In this document: positions 23,533 through 31,087 of the stretch, piece by piece
Layout: every line of letters starts with the position of its first letter
Numbering within the stretch: position 1 is the stretch's first letter
Origin: Planctomycetota bacterium
Lineage (GTDB): Bacteria > Planctomycetota > Planctomycetia > Pirellulales > Pirellulaceae
Length of the DNA stretch: 44,296 nt
Direction: 5' to 3'
NCBI GenBank assembly: GCA_027622275.1
Contig: JAQBZB010000037.1
Location: 1-44,296 of the forward strand
Translations under genes and position numbers: made by a program
Notes under the pieces: model-generated
What the model was told of the DNA's origin: nothing
The model's input: the letters and a program-made list of their open reading frames with translations, nothing else
The model's database searches: none

Positions 23533-24761
23533 GTTCCAACAACGACAACGTCACGCGTCGCACGGTGCTCAAGACCGGTGCCGGCGGCGCTCTAGGCACC
23601 ATGCTCACGCGAGAAACTTCGATGGCCAGCGAAACCACAACGCCGCCGCCCGACGTCTACCAATCGCTTGGCATCCGTCCGATCATCAACGCGGCCGGAA
23701 CGATCACGGCGCTCGGCGGTTCGCTGATGCCGCCGGAAGTCGTGGCCGCGTGGACGGCAGCGGCGCGGAGTTTCGTGAGCTTGACCGAGTTGCAAGATCG
23801 CGTTGGCGAGAAGATCGCCGAGCGGCTCGGGGTGGAAGCCGCATTGGTGACAACCGGCGCGGCGGGCGGGATTGTGGTCGGCACGGCGGCCGCTTTGACA
23901 CACCGCGACCGGAGTTTTGTTGAGCGTTTGCCTCTGCCGGCCGAGATGGATCTGCAAGTCGTCCGCCAGGCGTCACATCGCGAGTGCTACGACAACCAAG
24001 TGAAAGCTTGCGGCGTCCGGTTGGTCGATGTGGAAACTCGCGAAGATTTGGAGCGAGCGATCAACCAGCGGACCGTGATGATGTTCTCGTACAACGTTCA
24101 TGAGGGCGAGAGCAAGATTCCACAGCGCGAGTGGGTCGAGGTAGCGCGGCGGAACAACATCCCCACTCTGCTGGATGCCGCAGCCGACGCACCGCCGCTG
24201 GACGCGCTCTCGAAGTACAACCGCATCGGCTACGACATGGTTGTTTTCAGCGGCGGCAAGGCGATTCGCGGGCCGCAAGATGCCGGCCTGCTGCTGGGAC
24301 GCAAGGATCTGATCGAAGCGGCGAAGTTGAACACGGCTCCCCGTTGCGGCAACATCGGCCGAGGAATGAAAGTCAGCAAGGAAGACATGGTCGCGATGTG
24401 GGCGGCGATCGAACGTTTTGTAAGTCTCGATCACGAGGCCGAACAGCGCGAGTGGGAACGACGCATCGCCACGATTGAAAACGCTCTGGCATCCATCCCC
24501 ACCGTCGAAACGAAACGAATCGTTCCACCGATTGCCAACCACGTTCCGCATCTGTTGATCTTGTGGGACGAGCAACGTGTCCGAGTCACCCCAGCGCAAG
24601 TGAAGGATCAACTAGCCGACGGCGATCCCTCGATCGTAACGGCGCGCGTCCACGGGACGGGCGACAAGGGCTTTCTCGTCTCGGTCTTCATGCTTCAGCC
24701 CAACGAGGACACAATCGTCGCCGCACGCCTGCGACAGATCCTCGAACAGGCGTTCAGTTAG
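23529..24761 (+). CDS. SelA/DgaE-like PLP-dependent enzyme with Tat-type signal
   Basis: 410 residues. The N-terminus has TRRTVLKTGAGGALGTMLT, a possible twin-arginine signal. The fold is that of the selenocysteine synthase-like group, which includes D-glucosaminate-6-phosphate ammonia-lyase: SLGIRPIINAAGTITALGG, the phosphate/aromatic region VTTGAAGGIVVG, Asp216 in TLLDAAADAPP, and the PLP Lys244 in FSGGKAIRGPQDAG. Such enzymes catalyse beta-elimination or replacement on amino acids or amino sugars and release an enamine. Export by Tat fits a cofactor loaded in the cytoplasm. The ATG lies within ATGA overlapping the RidA stop, so the two are translationally coupled. The true substrate is unknown. 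Confidence 0.82.
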   Translation: MSSNNDNVTRRTVLKTGAGGALGTMLTRETSMASETTTPPPDVYQSLGIRPIINAAGTITALGGSLMPPEVVAAWTAAARSFVSLTELQDRVGEKIAERLGVEAALVTTGAAGGIVVGTAAALTHRDRSFVERLPLPAEMDLQVVRQASHRECYDNQVKACGVRLVDVETREDLERAINQRTVMMFSYNVHEGESKIPQREWVEVARRNNIPTLLDAAADAPPLDALSKYNRIGYDMVVFSGGKAIRGPQDAGLLLGRKDLIEAAKLNTAPRCGNIGRGMKVSKEDMVAMWAAIERFVSLDHEAEQREWERRIATIENALASIPTVETKRIVPPIANHVPHLLILWDEQRVRVTPAQVKDQLADGDPSIVTARVHGTGDKGFLVSVFMLQPNEDTIVAARLRQILEQAFS

Positions 24762-24822
24762 GCCCGTCTCTACCGACTCCACGCGCGTCATGCTGGCGGT
24801 GTGGTCGTGGACCCAGGGATTC

Positions 24823-25053
24823 CTAGTTCAAAAGTCGCAGGAATTCATCGATGGTCAAATTCGCACCGGCGATGAATTGGCGCAGAGTTCCGACGCGAAT
24901 GGTCCGATGATCCGGGACGACGACACGGGCAGGTGGGTCGTCACGTCGCAGGACCATGTGGCTGCCTCGTTGGCGACGAAAAGCGAAACCGATCTTCTCC
25001 AATGCCGCGCGAACGTCGTGGCCGGACAGGTCGCGCGGCAATTTGGCCATCAA
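24823..25053 (-). CDS. hicA: HicA-family toxin
   Basis: 76 residues, a typical HicA: LSGHDVRAALEKIGFAFRRQ, then GSHMVLRR with the catalytic His, VVVPDHRTIRVGTLRQFIAGANLTIDEF. It folds as a double-stranded-RNA-binding-like domain and cleaves mRNA. Its ATG overlaps the HicB stop by four bases. It lies between the exported PLP enzyme and McrC, consistent with a small defence island. Confidence 0.88.
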   Translation of the reverse strand: MMAKLPRDLSGHDVRAALEKIGFAFRRQRGSHMVLRRDDPPARVVVPDHRTIRVGTLRQFIAGANLTIDEFLRLLN

Positions 25054-25268
25054 ACACGAACCTCGAGATCGACGTATTCACGGCCTGCCTCCGAAGGAAT
25101 CGGGTCGCCAGCTTCCCGGCAATCTTCCAGATACACTTCGATCGCTTCCCGGATGTTCGCGAGCGCCTCGTCACGCGTATCCCCCTGGCTAACGCACCCT
25201 GGCAGCGCCGGAGCCGTCGCCACGTAACCTTCGTCGTCTTCTTGCTGAAGGATGACTGTGTATTGCAT
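25050..25268 (-). CDS. hicB: HicB-family antitoxin
   Basis: 72 residues, with the RNase H-like HicB core (VILQQEDDEGYVATAPALPG, CVSQGDTRDEALANIREAIE, YLEDCREAGDPIP). There is no C-terminal DNA-binding domain, so repression would need another factor. GGAGG precedes the ATG. Antitoxin comes first and toxin second in this operon. Confidence 0.88.
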   Translation of the reverse strand: MQYTVILQQEDDEGYVATAPALPGCVSQGDTRDEALANIREAIEVYLEDCREAGDPIPSEAGREYVDLEVRV

Positions 25269-25522
25269 ATTAAGAGCCTCCCTGAGCGTACTTTACCACA
25301 AACAGACTTTGACAACCACGCGCGAGTGACCCGACCGGCACGATCCAGGAATTTGTTCCTCGCCGCGCTTTCGGCTCGCCGGGTTAATCGGACTACAGCG
25401 ATTGACGCAAACGGAGTTGTCCCGAGCTCCTCCAGTGCCGCGCATCGCCATCAATGAAATCCTCACCGGACAGCGCCGTCAGCAACGCGAACGCTTTGCG
25501 GCTGGGGTATCGACGGAAGAAT

Positions 25523-26851
25523 TCATCGCCGAGTGATGTCGGTGGCTGCTGCTTCGCCAGTGGAGTCCGATGGCGCGATTGGCCTTTTACACAATGGTTG
25601 TCCGAAGTGCCACATAACCGCAGCGAGTCGATCGAGGCAAACCTGGGGACCTTCTGACATCGGCAACGATATCGAATCAATCTGCAATCGCCGCCCGCCG
25701 AGGGTGGTGTTAAGCAGATTGCGCTGGCAGGCGTTACTTGTGGTTGTGGTTGGATAAACGAGCGATACGCGGTCGGCAGCAAAGGCAACAGCGTACGTGC
25801 ACATTTGAAATCGATCGATTCGGCTTTCGTTGCCGAATTCGCACTTGTACTTTGCGTCCAACACCCACCGCGAACGTTGCTTCTGTAGAACGACATCCGC
25901 GTTCAACCAACGCTTCCGGTCATTGCGGCCAGCTGGGTCATCCCAACGCCGCGTATGCTCGGCGTTAGGAAGTCGCTGCCAACCGGTTTCCGTGAGTTCA
26001 CCGCACATACGACACAAAGCACGTTCCCAAATGGATGCCAGTGACAACGTGAACGCCTGTCCGCCCATATTGGACGTCGGATCAATCACTGCACCGACTA
26101 GGATGACCCGAGCGAGTTGCAATGCCGCGCGGTAACCCGGCGGGCATGCCCATTGAGCTGCCGTTACTGCGGCTATTGGATCGTCGATGTCACGTGCAAT
26201 CACCGACCATTGCTCGCGCAACCGGGCCATGCGTTGTCGATCGTCCGCACCGCCGTTGACCAGCAAGATCGGAACGCGATCGAGTGCTTTGGCGAGAACG
26301 ATGTTGAAAGAGACATCGAAAGTCCGGCGGCGCGTGATTTGCGGCACACGGGGCAAGCGGTTCATGCGCTGGATCAATTTGGTCGCGACGATTCGGCCGC
26401 GTATTTCCGGTTCATCGATCTGCGACGCGGCGTAATCCTTGCGCAGGTGCCAGCGCGTGACGTCTTCCAGCGCAAAGAGAAACAGCCTAGCAATGCAGCG
26501 ATGCCAGTCATCGCGTTCAGTAACCTCTGCTGCGATTCCCGTATCTGGAAGCCAGCGAGTCAGTGGACGAAATTCCCCGAGGTAAGCGAGCCATTCCAGC
26601 AGCGTCAGACCGGATACCTTTGAACGAAGAATCAACCGTCGCCCGCTTGGCAAGACCACCAATCCGACGCGAGTCACCCCAGTGATCTGTACAAAGTCTC
26701 CACAAATATCCAAGCGAATTAGGCCCCGGCGTGCGTAAGCATCCAAAGCCGCGATATCATCTTTGAGCGCAGCCTTAGTGCCTTGCCACGGCGCGGCATC
26801 GTCCGAGCCCTGTTCATAGCACACAATGTCGGCAAGTTTACGCATCGGCAT
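25523..26851 (-). CDS. mcrC: McrC-type nuclease subunit of a McrBC restriction system
   Basis: 442 residues. The N-terminal half matches the McrC family (ADIVCYEQG, RLIRLDICG-like strand, LRSKVSGLTLLEWLAYLGEF). The C-terminal half carries a PD-(D/E)xK nuclease core: LNADVVLQ, then WVLDAKYK, and RFQMCTYAVAF. It would cut DNA when bound to the McrB motor. Its ATG lies inside the end of the McrB frame, overlapping by 14 bases. The 3' end is followed by the HicB promoter region. McrC looks intact although mcrB carries a frameshift. Confidence 0.85.
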   Translation of the reverse strand: MPMRKLADIVCYEQGSDDAAPWQGTKAALKDDIAALDAYARRGLIRLDICGDFVQITGVTRVGLVVLPSGRRLILRSKVSGLTLLEWLAYLGEFRPLTRWLPDTGIAAEVTERDDWHRCIARLFLFALEDVTRWHLRKDYAASQIDEPEIRGRIVATKLIQRMNRLPRVPQITRRRTFDVSFNIVLAKALDRVPILLVNGGADDRQRMARLREQWSVIARDIDDPIAAVTAAQWACPPGYRAALQLARVILVGAVIDPTSNMGGQAFTLSLASIWERALCRMCGELTETGWQRLPNAEHTRRWDDPAGRNDRKRWLNADVVLQKQRSRWVLDAKYKCEFGNESRIDRFQMCTYAVAFAADRVSLVYPTTTTSNACQRNLLNTTLGGRRLQIDSISLPMSEGPQVCLDRLAAVMWHFGQPLCKRPIAPSDSTGEAAATDITRR

Positions 26852-27491
26852 CAGCAGAATCGGCTGGTTGGCTCGTCTTCAAACCGTCCACACACTCCAG
26901 CAGTAGATCAGAAATCTGTTGCAGCAGAGTTTCGTCGGATTGGCCAAACTGCATCGTCAGCAACTCGCGCACATACGGCAGCACGCTGAACCGCACGACC
27001 TGTCGCAGCCGTTTCGCGTTCAGCGGTATACCCAAATCGGATGAACTGTCGTCATCTTCGGCCGTGCGTTCGAGCATGAACAAGGCGTGGCCGATTTGCT
27101 GTTCGGGCGGAATTCCGTGTTCGTTCAATAACTCGTTGCAGCGGGCCAATGTCGACGCTTGGAATCGCACTGGGTTGTTGCCAGGCCGTTTGAGCCAGCG
27201 GTCAAGCGCGTCGATCTGAGGATGCAAGTCCATCCAGAGGAATCGCCTGCGCAACGCCAAATCCATCCTGCCGATCGAACGATCGGCGGTGTTCATCGTT
27301 CCGATGATGTACAGGTTTGTAGGAAAGACAAAGCTCCGACCAGAAAGCAGCCGAACCGTCGTGCCGCGATATTCCAGCAGCTGCAACAATTCGCCCAATA
27401 CCGCCGCCGTGTCGCAGCGATTGATCTCATCCAGCACCAAGATGTGCCGCGCCTTCGGGCTGAAGTGTTTCAGCCGTTCGACCCAATCCAA
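26838..27491 (-). CDS. mcrB: McrB AAA+ subunit, C-terminal part (after the frameshift)
   Basis: 217 codons that directly continue the McrB frame at 27470-29215 once one base is restored. It contains Walker B (RHILVLDEINRCD), the McrB-type sensor motif GTMNTADRSIG, the arginine-rich MDLALRRRF and the helical lid (VRFSVLPYVRELLTMQF). The apparent TTG start at 27491 is the frameshift site and not a natural start. The gene overlaps mcrC by 14 bases. Confidence 0.85.
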   Translation of the reverse strand: MDWVERLKHFSPKARHILVLDEINRCDTAAVLGELLQLLEYRGTTVRLLSGRSFVFPTNLYIIGTMNTADRSIGRMDLALRRRFLWMDLHPQIDALDRWLKRPGNNPVRFQASTLARCNELLNEHGIPPEQQIGHALFMLERTAEDDDSSSDLGIPLNAKRLRQVVRFSVLPYVRELLTMQFGQSDETLLQQISDLLLECVDGLKTSQPADSADADA

Positions 27492-29215
27492 AAGAAACCG
27501 AGACGCGGCTCAAAATTAAGAGCACCGTTGTTCGACACGGGCTTAAGGCCTTCGAAAAAGTCTTCGTAAGCCCAATTTGCGTGCATGTACAAGATGTCGA
27601 AACTGCCCTGCGCCCGGCCGTGGCGCTGACAGACAAAGTAACGGGCGAACTGCCTCGCAATATACGTCTTCGACGTTCCTGGCGGGCCAGCCAGGACGGC
27701 TTGTTGCTTTGCCAACAAGGCTTCTTCTAATTCATCGAGAAACTCTTCGGACAATGCTGTCGAACGGGCGAGCGCTTCAATGGTCTTAGGGGCAGTTTCA
27801 TCGACTTCCCCGGTTTCATCGGGGGCCGGCGCGGGGATCTGCTGTACAGCTGCTTTCCATATTCCGCTGACGGACACTTCGAAGAACGGCCACAACCAAC
27901 GAAAGTATTCGCCAACTTCATCGATGAGATCCTCCGCATGCTCCGGCAGCGTCTCAAGCGAGTACTCGCGAATTATTGCGATGTTGTTGAAAGTTCCTTC
28001 CACGCCGAGCGTCGAATCTGTGGCGTTAAGTAACTTGTCCGCAAACTCACCGACGGTCAGATTCGTGGTCGCATCACCATAATCAAGGCGAACGATCGTG
28101 CCAGACGGTGCGGTGCGAATGAACTCGGCAACGTCTTGGCGATGTGCAAACAACGTCGTCAGCAGTCGTTCCAAATAATCCCCGCAATAGTTCCCCATCG
28201 AAAAGCCGTACCGCCAAACTCGTTCGCCGCCGAGAAAGCGGACGAATAACTGGACCGACTTGGTCTTGCTGCCCGCCTGCGGATCGTAAAACGCGAACCA
28301 ATAGTGATCGTGGTAGCCGCCTTTTCCGTAGTCGTTTTTCTTCAAGATCGAAAGATGCCGTTTGCCGCCAGCAACGATTGGGCTGAGCTGTTGTATGTAT
28401 TTCGCCCGGAGTTCGTCTACCAGATTCTGAGTTGGGTCGCGAAGCACGGATTGATAACGCTTCTTGTTCCTTTCATGCCAATCGCTATCGTCCGTGTGCA
28501 TCGGCAATTCCAGCAGGTACCCAACCGTTTCAACTGTGTAACCGGGGCCGTTCTCGCCGCTCCAATCGTCGTCGCCTATGTCCGCGATCGCGCTTTTGTC
28601 CTCGTCGCTTGAAGCATCTTCCACGGCGGCTTCCGCTTCCAGCCGTTTCTGTTTGATAAAGTCGTCGGTCTTGATTGCTTCTTGGAGCTTTTCGAGTTCT
28701 CCGTCCGTTAATGGCGACTTCAAATAATATGGCTCGAAGCTTGGGGCCGACGGTGCATTTTTGAGTCGATGATCTTCCGTGGTCACTTCAAGCGTCTTGT
28801 TTGAATACTTCGACCCTGTGGGAAATTCTGCAAACGCCGCGAACGCAACATCTTCGGGAACCACCCAAGCGTGCAAAAAGCCGTTCTCCACAGCCCAGTA
28901 AGTCAGCAGATAGACAACGGCCTGCTCAGACGCCAAATCATGCATCTGATCGGCGACGTTGTTTCGCGAGTTTGACCAAAAATGATCCGTAATTCGAGAG
29001 TTGCGAAGCGTGAAAGTGCCGCCATTCCAACCGAAAGTTGTATGCCGCACGTGTTCCGGCGCTATGCCGCCTTGGCCAAGCCGATTACATGCCAGTGCAG
29101 TCATGCACCGTCCTGCATTGTTGCGCCGCTTATCGTTAACAGCGATCGACGGCAAAGTGGCGGGTGCCTGATGAAGCAACGCCTGAATCTGTTGCGAGTA
29201 TTCCAAATGATTCAT
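27470..29215 (-). CDS. mcrB: McrB, N-terminal recognition region and Walker A (before the frameshift)
   Basis: 581 residues from ATG 29215 (MNHLEYSQQIQ). Walker A is GPPGTSKT at 510-517, followed by the McrB-typical YMHANWAYEDFFEGLKP. The frame then fails at a run of four T on the coding strand (27490-27493) in GGTTTCTTTTGG: five T would give LGFFLDWVERLKHF and join the next entry, making about 790 residues. Four T give a stop after WIGSNG. There is no canonical slippery heptamer. The roughly 480-residue N-terminal region is unlike the E. coli McrB DNA-binding domain and has an apparent two-domain layout (a first region to about residue 150, an acidic linker near 200-230, and a second region rich in aromatics: YHDHYWFAFYDP, RVWRYGFSMGN). 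It probably sets DNA specificity. Confidence 0.82.
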   Translation of the reverse strand: MNHLEYSQQIQALLHQAPATLPSIAVNDKRRNNAGRCMTALACNRLGQGGIAPEHVRHTTFGWNGGTFTLRNSRITDHFWSNSRNNVADQMHDLASEQAVVYLLTYWAVENGFLHAWVVPEDVAFAAFAEFPTGSKYSNKTLEVTTEDHRLKNAPSAPSFEPYYLKSPLTDGELEKLQEAIKTDDFIKQKRLEAEAAVEDASSDEDKSAIADIGDDDWSGENGPGYTVETVGYLLELPMHTDDSDWHERNKKRYQSVLRDPTQNLVDELRAKYIQQLSPIVAGGKRHLSILKKNDYGKGGYHDHYWFAFYDPQAGSKTKSVQLFVRFLGGERVWRYGFSMGNYCGDYLERLLTTLFAHRQDVAEFIRTAPSGTIVRLDYGDATTNLTVGEFADKLLNATDSTLGVEGTFNNIAIIREYSLETLPEHAEDLIDEVGEYFRWLWPFFEVSVSGIWKAAVQQIPAPAPDETGEVDETAPKTIEALARSTALSEEFLDELEEALLAKQQAVLAGPPGTSKTYIARQFARYFVCQRHGRAQGSFDILYMHANWAYEDFFEGLKPVSNNGALNFEPRLGFFWIGSNG

Positions 29216-29262
29216 TGTGGACCAGTAAATGTGACGGAGAGCGTTTTCGTCGAATGAATGGA

Positions 29263-29292
29263 ATTGTATCAGGCTCAAACCTGGGCTGTAAG
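29263..29292 (-). promoter_or_regulatory. Predicted promoter of the mcrBC operon
   Basis: On the minus strand CTTACA (29287-29292), an 18-base spacer and TACAAT (29263-29268), about 48 bases before the mcrB ATG. The rest of the 320-base gap up to the DUF1080 gene shows only a small CACGC/GCGTG hairpin near 29313. Confidence 0.4.
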
Positions 29293-29538
29293 AATGCAAG
29301 ATTTGGGGACACGCGGAGCGTGACCGTATGAGAGACGTTCGATCGCGCGTTCCGCCGCTCGGATTGGGCAGTAATGTTCGTTCTGGCAGTGAGGTTATCC
29401 GGCTGCCAATCATTCCGGTATGTTCTCCGGCCGTACAAGTGTCTCGACCTTAGAGGCGTGCTTCCTTTTCAGCCGCTCTCAGTTTAGGATCGTTGCGCTC
29501 CCTATCTGCCTCACGAATCCTGGCGGAGTCCGTGGATT

Positions 29539-30006
29539 ATGAATCGCCCTTTGCTGCTTATCGTGATCGCACTCGCCTGCCCTACGCTTCGGCTGATCCG
29601 GGCCGAAAAGCCCGACGGCTTCGTGTCTCTGTTTGACGGCAAGACGATTGCCGGGTGGACGGTTCCCGAGGGTGACAACGGACACTGGAAGATCGTTGAT
29701 GGTGTGACGTACGGTTATCGCATGGATCGTGAAATGCCGGCGGAAGTCCGTGCCGGCGTGACTCCACGGGTCAACGCCGACAACAACATCGGTGATTGGA
29801 ACACCTTCGAGATCACGATGCGCGGGGATCGGCGGTCGGTGAAGCTGAACGGCCAACAAGTCCTCCAGGACGCACAACTGCCGGGCATTCCGAGCCGAGG
29901 CCGCATCGCCTTGCAGCATCACGGCGGGAAGGACAAGGAAGGGAACTGGCAGAGTCCGCCGGCGCTGGTACAGTTCCGTAACATCGCAATCGAGGAACTC
30001 GATTAG
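29539..30006 (+). CDS. DUF1080 (3-keto-disaccharide hydrolase-like) protein with an internal deletion
   Basis: 155 residues: a signal peptide (LLLIVIALACPTLRLIRA), then FVSLFDGKTIAGWTVPEGDN and HWKIVDGV, then directly YGYRMDREMPAEVRAGVTPR and the end of the domain (FEITMRGDR, PSRGRIALQHHGGKDKEGNW). Intact relatives I recall have about 75 more residues between KIVDGV and YGYRMDRE, covering the strands with WRI, GIYLRG and PIGSGE motifs. The deletion keeps the frame, so a shortened jelly-roll could be made, but it is probably inactive. The junction lies at about 29703-29712. Family members are secreted and act on glycans. Confidence 0.75.
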   Translation: MNRPLLLIVIALACPTLRLIRAEKPDGFVSLFDGKTIAGWTVPEGDNGHWKIVDGVTYGYRMDREMPAEVRAGVTPRVNADNNIGDWNTFEITMRGDRRSVKLNGQQVLQDAQLPGIPSRGRIALQHHGGKDKEGNWQSPPALVQFRNIAIEELD

Positions 30007-30036
30007 TCGGTGATTCTCGAACGGTCGCAGTTTGAT

Positions 30037-30954
30037 TTACCGCGTGTGCCAGTCCTCGGTCAGCGGTTTCGCTCCGTTCAATTCGCCGTAGCCGGCACCT
30101 GTCGTTCCCGCCGGATTCGGCCCGATGTAACGCGGATCAATCGGGTCGGCGGCGGGTTGCCAACGGACATCGCACGACAATCGGGCGCGTCCGATGCTCG
30201 AATGGTTGTCCAAGGTGCCGTGTAGCGTTGTCATGGTGAAGACGATCAAGTCGCCAGCCCGGAAGTCGGCGGTAAGCAAGCGGGTCTGTCGCTGACGGGA
30301 GAACTCCACGGCGTCGTCCATCATCTGCACTTGTGGCGAATCTTTCGACTGGTAGTCGATCTGGCGAATCGGTTCAATCAGGTCGTCGAAGCGGTGCGAG
30401 CCCTCGACGATGACCAGCGAACCGTCGCAGACGGGCACATCGCCGAGCGCGGTCCAGACCGTCAAAACTCGCTGGGAACCGCGGCCGAAGAAGGGCAAAT
30501 CGTAATGCAGACGCGTCGCTCGCCCCACGACACTAGGCCGCAGGAACATGTAATCATGGGCTCGCGCCGGTTCGCCGAAAATGGCGGTCATGACCGACTC
30601 GATGCGAGTCCCGTGACTGACGCCGCGCAGACGGGGACCTTCACTGACCGACTGCCAGAAATCGCCGAGATCCTCCACGAGTTCCGCGCGGCGACTCGTC
30701 CCGGTGGCGATGCCGTCGATGGCTGGCGGCTTGATTTCATCGACTTCGACAAGCCGTTCGAATACTTCCTGACGAGCTGCCGACACGTCGTCGAGGCCGA
30801 TCACGCTGCGCAACAGAAGATAGCCATCTTCCGCGAGACGACCTCGCATCTGGTTACCACTCTCAGCAGACCAGCGAGTCTCGTTCAACTCGCCAAGGAC
30901 ATCGGAGGGAATGGGCTGTCCCTGAATCAAGCAATCGGTATGAGTGATTGGCAT
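30037..30954 (-). CDS. Phytanoyl-CoA dioxygenase-like Fe(II)/2-oxoglutarate oxygenase
   Basis: 305 residues from ATG 30954 (MPITHTDCLIQGQ); 26 further codons upstream lack similarity. PhyH-type pattern: EDGYLLLRSVIGLDDV near the start, the iron-binding HYD in TRLHYDLPFFG, SLVIVEGSHRF, RAGDLIVFTMTTLHGTLDN with the distal His, and the Arg in RARLSCDVRWQ that would hold 2-oxoglutarate. It hydroxylates an unknown small molecule in the cytoplasm. It is convergent with the DUF1080 gene (30 bases between stops). Confidence 0.85.
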   Translation of the reverse strand: MPITHTDCLIQGQPIPSDVLGELNETRWSAESGNQMRGRLAEDGYLLLRSVIGLDDVSAARQEVFERLVEVDEIKPPAIDGIATGTSRRAELVEDLGDFWQSVSEGPRLRGVSHGTRIESVMTAIFGEPARAHDYMFLRPSVVGRATRLHYDLPFFGRGSQRVLTVWTALGDVPVCDGSLVIVEGSHRFDDLIEPIRQIDYQSKDSPQVQMMDDAVEFSRQRQTRLLTADFRAGDLIVFTMTTLHGTLDNHSSIGRARLSCDVRWQPAADPIDPRYIGPNPAGTTGAGYGELNGAKPLTEDWHTR

Positions 30955-31087
30955 GGCGGCTCTGCGTCGCTGGTTCGTTCGATGATTGGGCAAGCATTCG
31001 TTGGGCAACTCCAATAGTTGTATCGTTTTCAATGCACTTTAGCTAACATGACGTAGACGGTTATGTTCGCTTGGCTGCGAGGCAAGT

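Noticed and set aside
27485-27500. Programmed -1 frameshift in mcrB
   Set aside because: The site GGT-TTC-TTT-TGG does not form a good slippery heptamer and McrB is not known to use one; a base deletion or error is simpler.
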